Source of the DNA: CAZPZZ01 sp964591245
GTDB lineage: Bacteria > Acidobacteriota > Vicinamibacteria > Vicinamibacterales > UBA8438
NCBI GenBank assembly: GCA_964591245.1
Contig: CAZPZZ010000112.1
Location: 1 to 13,393 of the forward strand
Length of the DNA stretch: 13,393 nt
Reading direction: 5' to 3'
Every line of letters starts with the position of its first letter. Positions within the stretch are counted from its first letter, which is position 1. The position numbers and the translations under genes are program-made. Below the pieces are notes generated by a model that made no database searches, was not told the DNA's origin, and saw only the letters and a program-made list of their open reading frames with translations. This document shows positions 6,431 to 13,393 of this stretch, in pieces.

Positions 6431-8440
6431 TCAGGGCAATGCCAACGCCACCAATTCAGGTGGCTCGTTCCTTCCCCCCCGCACCGTGAGCGCGACATAT
6501 TGGCGCCCTTCGACCTCGTAGCTCATCGGTGCACCGATCGCCCGTCCAGACAACGGAATCTCTGCCAGTAACTCCCCATTCGTCTTATCACGGGCCGCCA
6601 GGACCCACGCACCACCCGCCCCCGGCGTCTGCTGCGCGCTGAACAGCAGCGTGGCCGTCACCAGGAGAAAGTCACGCCCACCTCCCAGCGGCGGCAGTGC
6701 GACATCCCGCAGACGCGCATGGTCCCGGATCGCCGGTGAACCCCCTCCATTGGCTCGCTGCCACACGATCGTACCTTGATTCAGATCGATGGCAGTGATC
6801 CGGCCGTAGGGTCCCTTGAACAACGGGAGCCCCTCAGGCCCCGACGGTGGACGCATGCGCCCACGTGCATACCGCAGGTTCGACCGGTCGCGCCCTAGCT
6901 CGACAAGCGCAGGAATGATGGGCTGTGTGGTGGACGCCACGTAGAGCACACCAGTCTCCGGGTCGACAGCCGCACCGTTCCAGTTGGCGCCTCCCGTATA
7001 CCCCGGCAACTCGATCGTGCCCCGCGTCTCGCCAGGCCCAGTGCCAATGAGCGAAGGAGGCGTGAACAGGGGACCATGGACGTACGTCTGCACAATGTCT
7101 TCCGCCTCGGCGTGCAGCTCCGGTGTGAAGTCAATCAAATCCGACGAGGTCACGCCCTGTCGATCGAAGGGTGGTGGTTTGGTCGGGAACGGCTGAGTCG
7201 GGGAGGTCCACTCGCCCGGAACGGTCGACAGCGGCACCGGGCGCTCGTCAATGGGCCAAACGGGTTCACCCGTCACACGGTCGAAGACGAACGTGAAGGC
7301 ATGTTTGGTGACCTGCGCCACCGCCTGAATCTCTTGCCCCTCGACGACGATGTCGATCAAGTTCGGCGCGGCCGGCGGGTCGTAATCCCAGAGATCATGG
7401 TGAACAAGCTGAAAATGCCAGACCCGCTCGCCGGTCTCACACTCGACACAGACCAGACTATTGGCGAATAAGTTCGTTCCCGGTCGATGCCCGCCATAGT
7501 GGTCGTTCGTCGCATTCCCAACCGGCAGGTAGGCATAGCCGAGTTCCGAATCGGCGCTCATCATGGTCCACACGTTTGCGTTTCCCGTGTACGATGCCGC
7601 GTCATCCTCCCACGTGTCGTATCCCAGTTCACCGGGTTCGGGGACTGTGTGAAACGTCCAACGCAGCTCGCCCGTGCGCGCATCGAACCCTCTCACGTGC
7701 CCTGGCGGAGACTCCTTGAATCGTGGTTGATCAGACACGGCTGAGCCCACGATGATGACGTCATTGCAGACCACCGGTGGTGACGTGACCGAATAGTTAA
7801 TCGGCGGCGGATCTCGCCGCGCCCGCGGGATACCCCGCATCAGGTCGACGCTTCCTCCCTCCCCAAACGTGGTCACCGGCTCGCCCGTACGCGCATCGAC
7901 GGCGTGCAGGCGCGCATCTCCCGTCGCCCAGACAATGCGCTCCTCATCGCCATCTGACCAGTAGGCCAACCCACGGTTGCTAAATCCGAGCACCATGATC
8001 GGGATACCAGCCGCATAGCTCTTTGGGTCGTACACCCACCGCGTCTGCCCTGTGGTCGCGTCGATCGCGGCCACCTGTGAGAAAGGCGTGCTGAGGTAGA
8101 GCGTGTCGCCAACCATCAAAGGGGTCCCCTTCAGCCCGTTGATGCTGACGTTGGCGGTATCGTTCGCAACCGCGAGCGCCGGATATTCGTTGCGCAATGC
8201 GTCGACATCTAACCGCCCGTCCACAGACACCCACCGCCACGCGACGGCGAGATCAGTCACGTTGTCTGGCGTGATCTCAGCCAGGGGCGAGTACTTGGTA
8301 CTCCCGGCGTCACCACCGTAGTGGCGCCACTCACGACCATCAGCGCCGTCCTGGCCGACCACGCGTTCCGGAATCAGGCAGAGATGCGCCAGCATCGCGC
8401 AACCAACCACGAGTCTCACACCTGCGCGCCTCACCCCCAT
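6431..8440 (-). CDS. PQQ-dependent dehydrogenase, quinoprotein glucose dehydrogenase-like (669 aa)
   Basis: ATG at 8440 is preceded by GGAGG with 7 nt spacing, so I reject the longer frame to 8545. A Sec-type signal peptide covers about residues 1-30 (ends RVVGQ). The mature protein starts with WRHYGGDAGSTKYSPLAEI, the usual first blade of PQQ beta-propellers. Blade motifs recur: TGQTRWVYD, TGELRWTFH, TGERVWHF, QGTIVWQR. HHDLWDYD followed by TK gives Asp352 and Lys379, 27 residues apart. E. coli membrane glucose dehydrogenase has catalytic Asp466 and Lys493 at the same spacing. GGANWNGAAVDPETG (483-497) is the PQQ-site region. There is no vicinal Cys-Cys of methanol-type enzymes, no CxxCH, and no membrane domain, so it needs a separate electron acceptor. 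It lies 52 nt downstream of its paralogue, probably in one operon. The family is certain; the substrate (aldose, polyol or alcohol) is open. Confidence 0.93.
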   Translation of the reverse strand: MGVRRAGVRLVVGCAMLAHLCLIPERVVGQDGADGREWRHYGGDAGSTKYSPLAEITPDNVTDLAVAWRWVSVDGRLDVDALRNEYPALAVANDTANVSINGLKGTPLMVGDTLYLSTPFSQVAAIDATTGQTRWVYDPKSYAAGIPIMVLGFSNRGLAYWSDGDEERIVWATGDARLHAVDARTGEPVTTFGEGGSVDLMRGIPRARRDPPPINYSVTSPPVVCNDVIIVGSAVSDQPRFKESPPGHVRGFDARTGELRWTFHTVPEPGELGYDTWEDDAASYTGNANVWTMMSADSELGYAYLPVGNATNDHYGGHRPGTNLFANSLVCVECETGERVWHFQLVHHDLWDYDPPAAPNLIDIVVEGQEIQAVAQVTKHAFTFVFDRVTGEPVWPIDERPVPLSTVPGEWTSPTQPFPTKPPPFDRQGVTSSDLIDFTPELHAEAEDIVQTYVHGPLFTPPSLIGTGPGETRGTIELPGYTGGANWNGAAVDPETGVLYVASTTQPIIPALVELGRDRSNLRYARGRMRPPSGPEGLPLFKGPYGRITAIDLNQGTIVWQRANGGGSPAIRDHARLRDVALPPLGGGRDFLLVTATLLFSAQQTPGAGGAWVLAARDKTNGELLAEIPLSGRAIGAPMSYEVEGRQYVALTVRGGRNEPPELVALALP

Positions 8441-8468
8441 CTTTGCCCCTCCGTTCCACAACCATGAA

Positions 8469-8486
8469 GAACGCTCCCTGGCGTTC
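8469..8486 (-). other. Intercistronic hairpin between the two quinoprotein genes
   Basis: GAACGC (8469-8474) and GCGTTC (8481-8486) form a perfect 6-bp stem with a 6-nt loop. It starts 6 nt after the upstream quinoprotein stop within the 52-nt gap, ahead of the next gene's ribosome binding site. It has no U-tract, so an RNA-stability or processing role fits better than termination. Confidence 0.35.
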
Positions 8487-8492
8487 GACAAC

Positions 8493-10424
8493 TCAGTCGG
8501 GGAGTGCCAGCGCGACGAGCTGCTCCGTCGCGTCGCCCCCCCCAATCGCCATCACAATGAACTGTTTCCCATGCGCCAGGTAGGTAATCGGCGCCGACGA
8601 GGATCGCGCCGGCAGCTCTATCTCGACCACCTCGTATCCGGTCTGCTTGTCGAAGGCGCGAAGCGTATTCGACTCGATCCCCTGCCCGATAAAGAGGAGC
8701 GTTTGGGTCAACAAGGGACCACCGAGTTTCTCGTAACTGCCTAGCGGTGGTAGGTCAAGACCTCGTAACGTCTCATGATCCCGTGGGCCATCACCGAGCG
8801 GCACACTCCAGAGGCGTTCACCGGCGTTCATGTCAAGCGCCACCAATTGGGAGTAGGGCGGCTTGAACAACGGCAACCCCTCCGGACCTGGCAAGTTGCT
8901 CACGCGCGGGCGAATAGTCAGGTCGGAACGTTCCGGATCGCCAGGCTCCATCACGACAAACGAAAAGTGCGCCCAGCTTGGAACATAGAGACGTGCGGTT
9001 TCCGGGTCGAATGCTGCGCCCCACCAATTGGCCCCCCCACTCCATCCCGGCCGGACGATATTCCCCCCGAGTGCAGGCGGCGTATAGAGCGGACCGGCCG
9101 TATGCTCTGCGTAGATCTCGAGTGCCGACTCCCGCAGCTCCGCCGTGAAGTCGATTAGATCCTCCTCCAGCGCGCCGTTCGTCAAATAGAGCGGAGGTTT
9201 CGTAGGATACGGTTGCGTGGGAGACGTACGTTCACCCGGCACGGTCGACTGGGGCACGGGCCGCTCTTCTATTGGCCAGACCGGATCGCCCGTCACCCGG
9301 TCGAACACGAACGTGAATCCCTGCTTGGTGATCTGGGCGACCGCGCGGATGTCACGCCCATTCACCCTGATGTCGATGAGATTGGGCGCTGCCGGAAGAT
9401 CGTAATCCCAGACGGTATGGTGCACGAACTGGAAGTGCCATACCCGTTCACCGGTCTCGGCGTCGAGACAGACCAACGAGTTGGCAAAGAGATTGTCACC
9501 CGGACGGTGGCCACCATAGTAATCGGTGACCGGCGACCCCACCGGGAGATACACGTACCCCAGCTCTGGGTCGGCGCTCATGTTCGACCAGACATTGGCC
9601 CCGCCAGCCCGTTTCCATGACTCCTCGCCCCATGTCTCGTGCCCATACTCTCCGGGCTGGGGGATAGTGTGGAAGATCCACTTCAACGCGCCGGTCCGCA
9701 CGTCATACCCACGCACATGGCCTGGCGGCGCCTCCTGGCGTCCAGTCCCCTCGGTCATGGCCGAGCCGACGATGACCGTATTCCCGACCACGATCGGGGG
9801 GGAGCTGACAGCGTACTGGCTCGGGTCGATCGTACGGCCCAGATCGCGCTTCAAATCAATCTGGCCATTACGCCCAAAGCTGGCATCAGGTTCGCCGGTC
9901 TTCGCGTCGACCGACACGAGATAGGTCCGCCCTCCCGCGTAGAACAGGCGAGCCTCCTCACCGTCGGTCCAGTAGGCCAGGCCCCGCGTCAGGAATCCGT
10001 GCACCGCCGGACGCCCCTCCAGGTACAGCCCGGGGTCGTAACTCCACAGTAGTGCGCCGGTCGTCGGCTCGAGTGCCGCGACCTGTCCAAGATTGGTCGT
10101 GGTGTAGAGCACTCCATCGACCAGTAGCGGTGTCGCCTGGTAGGCATAGGTTCGAAAGATGCGCCCATCACGAATGACGGGATTCGCGGCCCGGAGCGTC
10201 TCGTCGACGGAGGTCCAGGTCCACGCGATCTCGAGTTGGTCGACGTTCTCCCTCGTGATCTGATTGAGGGGAGCATACTTCGTATGTCCGGCATCTCCCC
10301 CATACGAACGCCACTCGTCAGGGCCTGACCCCGTCTGAGCGATCGCCCCTGAAGCCAGCAGGATCGCCAGAACCACGAACACCGTGGCGATGATCATTAA
10401 AGATCGCCAGAATCTGGTTAGCAT
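8493..10424 (-). CDS. PQQ-dependent dehydrogenase, quinoprotein glucose dehydrogenase-like, tandem paralogue (643 aa)
   Basis: ATG at 10424 has GAGGA with 6 nt spacing; the frame upstream to 10511 lacks signal-peptide features. Residues 5-30 (FWRSLMIIATVFVVLAILLA, ending AIA-Q) form a Sec signal peptide. The mature part starts WRSYGGDAGHTKYAPLNQI. Propeller repeats include TGALLWSYD, TGALKWIFH, TGERVWHF and AGERLWSV. HHTVWDYDLPAAPNL carries Asp340, and Lys367 follows 27 residues later, as in glucose dehydrogenase. GGANWWGAAFDPET (463-476) corresponds to the PQQ-site region. No heme motif or membrane anchor is present. A hand alignment of residues 279-411 with the downstream paralogue gives about 103 of 133 identical, while the last 100 residues differ strongly. 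The differences HHT for HHD and NWWG for NWNG suggest a different substrate. It is the first gene of the minus-strand block. Confidence 0.93.
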   Translation of the reverse strand: MLTRFWRSLMIIATVFVVLAILLASGAIAQTGSGPDEWRSYGGDAGHTKYAPLNQITRENVDQLEIAWTWTSVDETLRAANPVIRDGRIFRTYAYQATPLLVDGVLYTTTNLGQVAALEPTTGALLWSYDPGLYLEGRPAVHGFLTRGLAYWTDGEEARLFYAGGRTYLVSVDAKTGEPDASFGRNGQIDLKRDLGRTIDPSQYAVSSPPIVVGNTVIVGSAMTEGTGRQEAPPGHVRGYDVRTGALKWIFHTIPQPGEYGHETWGEESWKRAGGANVWSNMSADPELGYVYLPVGSPVTDYYGGHRPGDNLFANSLVCLDAETGERVWHFQFVHHTVWDYDLPAAPNLIDIRVNGRDIRAVAQITKQGFTFVFDRVTGDPVWPIEERPVPQSTVPGERTSPTQPYPTKPPLYLTNGALEEDLIDFTAELRESALEIYAEHTAGPLYTPPALGGNIVRPGWSGGANWWGAAFDPETARLYVPSWAHFSFVVMEPGDPERSDLTIRPRVSNLPGPEGLPLFKPPYSQLVALDMNAGERLWSVPLGDGPRDHETLRGLDLPPLGSYEKLGGPLLTQTLLFIGQGIESNTLRAFDKQTGYEVVEIELPARSSSAPITYLAHGKQFIVMAIGGGDATEQLVALALPD

Positions 10425-10679
10425 CCATTTTCCTCGGTCCACTGAGTCGAATGATGGCGAGTCTATCATCGCCACTTGTTGCCGCGGCAGGCACGGGTCA
10501 CGGGGACTCATCGCTCACGCTCCTACCAGGGACTCCCCGCAATGCGTCGTCACGTTGGGGCGCGCACACATCCCGACGACGATCACACGCTGCATGATGG
10601 AGCGGATAGTCTCAGGGCACCGGGTCACCATACGCCCGCTGCCATCACGAAGGAGCGCCAGGTAAACCCTGCACTCTGT
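10425..10679. other. Upstream region of the quinoprotein operon, no gene supported
   Basis: This stretch has the local GC level and no frame with a ribosome binding site and plausible product. Besides the palindrome at 10455-10474, it holds an imperfect inverted repeat with CGTCGTC at 10545-10551 and GACGACG at 10575-10581 (23-nt loop). It presumably contains the promoter of the 10424 gene. Confidence 0.5.
10455..10474. promoter_or_regulatory. Palindrome upstream of the quinoprotein operon (possible operator or 5' leader hairpin)
   Basis: TGGCGA (10455-10460) and TCGCCA (10469-10474) are perfect inverted 6-mers separated by 8 nt. The site lies 31-50 nt upstream of the ATG at 10424, where an operator or leader hairpin would act. 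I could not identify convincing -35/-10 boxes. A 6-bp inverted repeat can occur by chance. Confidence 0.3.
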
Positions 10680-11009
10680 ATTCTGCATGGCGGTCAAAAA
10701 CTTCACTGTGATCACCAGTAAACTTTTGACCGAGGTCATATACGGAATTTGTGGAAGCGTTCGTTAGAGTGTTTACCACTCCGACGGTAGCTATCGCAGA
10801 AGTTGTTTGTGCAGTGGTTGTTCCCTCAGTGCAGGTTATAGCGGGAAGACAATATGGCCCGCCGTTAGCTGCTGTAGGAATTATCTGGTTTGTAATCGCC
10901 ATATTTTTGAATCTGTAGCGACTGCGAAATCCTTCATTTCTCCTTACAAAACGTTTCGTGTACCTGTAGCCAACCGAATAACCGCTCATCGTCATCAAGC
11001 GTCTTGACG
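10680..11009. other. Low-GC anomalous segment of unknown origin
   Basis: By hand count, 10681-10980 is about 45% GC, against about 60% on either side. A minus-strand frame of 117 codons (10645-10998) stays open through it. Its codons are unlike those of the neighbouring genes (many A/T third positions), and the product has a Thr/Ala/Ser-rich centre and two Cys (PYCLPAITC). That frame has no ribosome binding site and starts with TTG or ATG near 10995, so I do not call a gene. The left end carries a 42-nt palindrome (10691-10732) and the right end a 20-nt imperfect palindrome (10990-11009). It could be a small inserted element, a gene remnant, or a structured RNA. Confidence 0.5.
10691..10732 (-). 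repeat. Strong 42-nt imperfect palindrome / RNA hairpin
   Basis: CGGTCAAAA (10691-10699) and TTTTGACCG (10724-10732) are perfect 9-bp arms. On the minus strand the stem continues through two G-U pairs, two A-U pairs, a one-base bulge and four more pairs. It closes on a 7-nt loop GTGATCA, about 17 pairs in all. On the plus strand those G-U positions become A-C mismatches, so the structure is stronger in a minus-strand RNA. No U-tract follows. Confidence 0.6.
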
Positions 11010-11069
11010 GGCGCGGGGGAGCGGGCGTACCGAGCGAGCCATGTAGCGGAGAACACGGCGCAGGATGCG

Positions 11070-12041
11070 TCAGGGCATCTCGACGGCACTGACGGCAGCA
11101 CCAATCAGTCCCGCGTCTGCGTTCACGATCACCCGTACGGGCATCCGGGCAAGCAATTCATGCATCTGCCCTTTGTCACAAAACGCCTGCATGAAACGAC
11201 CGTTGGTGAGCGCCGGAAGAATTTGCGGCGCAATGCCTCCGCCGATAAATACCCCACCGGTCGCCACGGTCCGTAAGGCGGCATTACCGGCCTCCGCGCC
11301 GTATGCCTCCACGAATATCTCCAACGCCTCAGCGCACTGTGAACAGCGCTCCTCGAGCCCGGCGTTGCTGATGGCAGCAGGGGCGTCCTGACCATCAGGT
11401 TCGATTTGCGCTGCACAGGATCCGCTGTGCATGAGTCGAAACAGTGTCTGCAACCCTCGTCCCGAGAGCACCTGCTCAACCTCTGCGCGTCCATGTGTCC
11501 GCGTGAGCCACCGAAGGACGTTAATGTCACGTTCGGTGCGCGCCGTCCAGTCAGCATGACCCGCCTCGGTGGGAGACGCGATCCAACGCCCGGCGACCTG
11601 ATGCAGCATCGCCTCGCCCAAGCCGGTACCGGCGGCAATAAGCACCACAGTGCCGCCATGCTCCACCTGGCCGGGCTGGAGCACGTGTACCTCGCCTGAT
11701 TCCAGAACCGGAATCGACAAGGCCATGGCTTCCACGTCATTGAGAAGCGTGACCCGCGGTATGGCGTACTCGTGCGCGAGGGCCGAGGCATCAATCACAA
11801 ACGGCGCATTCGTCAGGGTGGCGGTCTGGCCCAGTACCGGACCGGCCACACCAAAACATGCAGCCCTCGGAGATCCGCCCTCGATGCGTTCCTCATCAAG
11901 GAACGCCGCAAGCACCTCTCGCAACCCGGGGAACTCCGCCGTCCGGTAGGTGCGCGCAACCAGGAGATGTGGCCGCGGGAACTGTGCGTCAAAGAGCCCG
12001 ACCCGCGTCTTCGTCGCTCCGACGTCACCCGCGAGAATCAT
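11070..12041 (-). CDS. glk: Glucokinase (323 aa)
   Basis: This enzyme phosphorylates glucose with ATP to glucose 6-phosphate in the cytoplasm. ATG at 12041 has only a weak ribosome binding site (GAG). The protein begins at once with the phosphate-binding loop AGDVGATKTR (residues 4-13). Asn101-Asp102 in TLLNDVEAMA match the catalytic Asn/Asp of bacterial Glk. AAGTGLGEA (136-144) is the second nucleotide-binding motif, and TEAGHADW (158-165) supplies the Glu and His that contact glucose. SGRGLQTLF (193-201) and GGVFIGGGIAPQI (262-274) are further signatures. The length of 323 residues is typical for the hexokinase-like Glk family (E. coli-type), and the CxCGxxGCxE zinc motif of ROK kinases is absent. 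It is transcribed away from the exported amidohydrolase gene, with 249 bp between them. Confidence 0.95.
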   Translation of the reverse strand: MILAGDVGATKTRVGLFDAQFPRPHLLVARTYRTAEFPGLREVLAAFLDEERIEGGSPRAACFGVAGPVLGQTATLTNAPFVIDASALAHEYAIPRVTLLNDVEAMALSIPVLESGEVHVLQPGQVEHGGTVVLIAAGTGLGEAMLHQVAGRWIASPTEAGHADWTARTERDINVLRWLTRTHGRAEVEQVLSGRGLQTLFRLMHSGSCAAQIEPDGQDAPAAISNAGLEERCSQCAEALEIFVEAYGAEAGNAALRTVATGGVFIGGGIAPQILPALTNGRFMQAFCDKGQMHELLARMPVRVIVNADAGLIGAAVSAVEMP

Positions 12042-12290
12042 GGCTCGTGCTGGAACACAACGCCTGCGTGAAAAAATACCATGCGCCTATTTTCCTTCAT
12101 CTCTGATGCCGGACACGCACCAACGCCTCCTCTGGTGGTGGATGTTTTCCCCACTTGGCACCTACCCGCTGGAGCGAAGGGTTCCCTGAACGTAGAATGG
12201 TCATCATTCGCAACCGGCCAGGATGACGATGTGAGGCACCCTGGGTATGGTAGAACCGCTGGTAGGCGCATTTGAGAGGAACAACACGTC

Positions 12291-13393
12291 ATGGACACAA
12301 TCACGCGTCGACGCTTTCTTGATCGGACGGGCACCTATGCACTCGGCGGCCTCTCGGCCGGCCTGCTGCCAGGTCTCGTGCCACGGCAGGCGTCCGCCCA
12401 ACGCACTACGGCACCCAGCGGACCACGCGAGGCGTGGCTCGCACTGACGCCGGAAGCCGCCATCGAACCAGAACTCCCCATCATCGACCCACACCATCAC
12501 CTGTGGGATCGACCAGGCAATCGCTACATGCTTGAGGACCTCCTCGAGGACACCCAGACACACAACGTGCGCCAGACGGTCTTCGTCGAATGCTCCTCCA
12601 TGTATCGAGCCGATGGCCCGGAAGAACTACGCGTGGTGGGTGAGACCGAATTCGTGCAGGGCGTCGCCGCAAAGAGTGCGAGCGGCGTGTACGGAGAGAC
12701 CCGTGTGGCAACCGGCATCGTCGGCAGCGCCGACCTTCGGCTCGGCGACCGCGTCGCGCCGGTACTCGAGGCACAGATCGCGGCCAGTCCCCAGCGCTTC
12801 CGGGGCATCCGCCACCGGGCGGCCTGGGCAGAGCCACCCGTGGTAGCGAGACGTTCGCCCGGGCCGGAGCACCTGCTGCTCGATCCGGAGTTCCGACGCG
12901 GGTACGCGCATCTGCGCACCTACGGATTGTCATTCGAGGGCTGGCTCTATCACACCCATATCCGTGACCTGGCAGACCTCGCCGGCGCATTCCCGGATAC
13001 GACAATCATCTTCAACCACCTGGGTGGCCCCATCGGGGTCGGCCCCTATGCAGGCCGGCGGGACGAGGTCTTCGCAGCCTGGAAACCGGCCGTCGCCGAG
13101 TTGGCGAAACACCAGAACGTGGTGGCCAAGATAGGGGGCATTCAGATGGTGGTCAACGGGTACGGCTGGCACGAACGCGACCAGCCGCCGACATCGGATG
13201 AGTTAGTCGCGGCCAATCGCGACTGGTACAACTACATGTTCGAGCAGTTCGGACCCGACCGGTGCATGTTTGAGAGCAACTTCCCGGTGGAAAAGCTTTC
13301 CTGCTCATACACGGTACTCTGGAACCAGTTCAAGAAACTGACGACAGGATTCTCCGCCGACGAACGGGCCGCACTCTTCCACGACACGGCTCT
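12291..13393 (+). CDS. Tat-exported amidohydrolase-2 family metal hydrolase (3' end cut by window)
   Basis: ATG at 12291 has GAGAGGA at 12274-12280 with 10 nt spacing. The frame is open to the window end (367 codons visible). Residues 5-10 (TRRRFL) begin a clear twin-arginine signal, followed by TGTYALGGLSAGLLPGLV and ASA-Q cleavage at 36-37. It is therefore exported folded, in keeping with a metalloenzyme loaded in the cytoplasm. The catalytic domain starts IIDPHHHLWD (64-73), the first metal-ligand motif of the amidohydrolase-2 superfamily. It has TVFVECSSMY, FRGIRHRAAW, YHTHIRDLADLA, IIFNHLGGPIG and MFESNFPVEK (last metal Asp-type strand, with Asn/Glu variation). Relatives include lactonases acting on sugar lactones and aromatic lactones, as well as decarboxylases, so the reaction is open. 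Only a short C-terminal piece seems to be missing. Confidence 0.93.
   Translation, partial: MDTITRRRFLDRTGTYALGGLSAGLLPGLVPRQASAQRTTAPSGPREAWLALTPEAAIEPELPIIDPHHHLWDRPGNRYMLEDLLEDTQTHNVRQTVFVECSSMYRADGPEELRVVGETEFVQGVAAKSASGVYGETRVATGIVGSADLRLGDRVAPVLEAQIAASPQRFRGIRHRAAWAEPPVVARRSPGPEHLLLDPEFRRGYAHLRTYGLSFEGWLYHTHIRDLADLAGAFPDTTIIFNHLGGPIGVGPYAGRRDEVFAAWKPAVAELAKHQNVVAKIGGIQMVVNGYGWHERDQPPTSDELVAANRDWYNYMFEQFGPDRCMFESNFPVEKLSCSYTVLWNQFKKLTTGFSADERAALFHDTA

Noticed and set aside
8380..8440. Lipoprotein signal (VVGC) in the second quinoprotein
   Set aside because: The cysteine comes after only 13 residues that include an Arg in the would-be hydrophobic core, and further hydrophobic residues follow; an ordinary cleaved signal fits better.
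10691..10732. Integron attC site or dif-like recombination site
   Set aside because: The arms do not contain the RYYYAAC/GTTRRRY core pattern and no integrase or cassette array is present.
10515..10739. A 74-codon minus-strand frame with a hydrophobic start (MTSVKSLLVITVKFLTAM)
   Set aside because: It has no ribosome binding site, its start lies just beyond the 42-nt palindrome, and the frame spans the boundary between low-GC and normal DNA.
12195..12209. Small inverted repeat GAATG/CATTC upstream of the amidohydrolase
   Set aside because: Arms of 5 bp are too short to distinguish from chance, and no promoter boxes are aligned with them.
12081..12275. A 64-codon plus-strand frame in the gap between glucokinase and the amidohydrolase
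   Set aside because: It has no ribosome binding site or recognisable product, and the gap is where divergent promoters are expected.
1..13393. tRNA or rRNA genes, CRISPR arrays, transposase genes
   Set aside because: No cloverleaf or rRNA-like sequence, no regularly spaced repeats, and no transposase-like frame were seen.

Overview
The window is about 60% GC and reads like an environmental Acidobacteriota chromosome, possibly Vicinamibacteria. I base this on the mix of families: secreted quinoprotein dehydrogenases, a secreted protein opening with a 'TADGHPDLQGVWDFRTLTPL' block, carboxypeptidase-regulatory-like plus beta-propeller proteins, and Tat-exported amidohydrolases. No taxonomic marker gene is present, so the assignment is tentative.

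Layout. Positions 1-889 (+) hold the 3' end of a PLP enzyme of the D-serine dehydratase / D-threonine aldolase fold, then a 123-aa protein of unknown function. A convergent gap with hairpins follows. 1189-2220 (-) is a secreted protein of unknown function, divergent from 2371-3105 (+), a Sel1-repeat protein. 3133-10424 (-) is a unidirectional block. In transcription order it holds two tandem PQQ-dependent glucose-dehydrogenase-like quinoproteins (10424-8493, 8440-6431), a large exported protein with one c-type heme motif (6257-3972), and a signal-peptide-bearing carboxymuconolactone-decarboxylase-fold protein (3792-3133). 10425-11069 has no confident gene and contains a segment of about 320 bp with much lower GC (about 45%) and a strong 42-nt imperfect palindrome. 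11070-12041 (-) is glucokinase, divergent from a Tat-exported amidohydrolase (12291 to the window edge, +).

How the genes may work together (inference). The quinoproteins would oxidise a sugar or other polyol/alcohol outside the cytoplasm. Both keep the Asp and Lys seen in membrane glucose dehydrogenase, but neither has its own heme or membrane domain, so they need an electron acceptor. The heme-c protein encoded just downstream on the same strand is the obvious candidate. Glucokinase (cytoplasmic phosphorylation) and an exported amidohydrolase of a superfamily that includes sugar lactonases sit next door. This could make the region a glucose/aldose branch point, but substrates cannot be read from sequence.

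The least explained parts are the low-GC segment at about 10680-11009 with its palindromic ends, the unusual combination of domains in the heme protein, and GC hairpins without U-tracts just after several stop codons.
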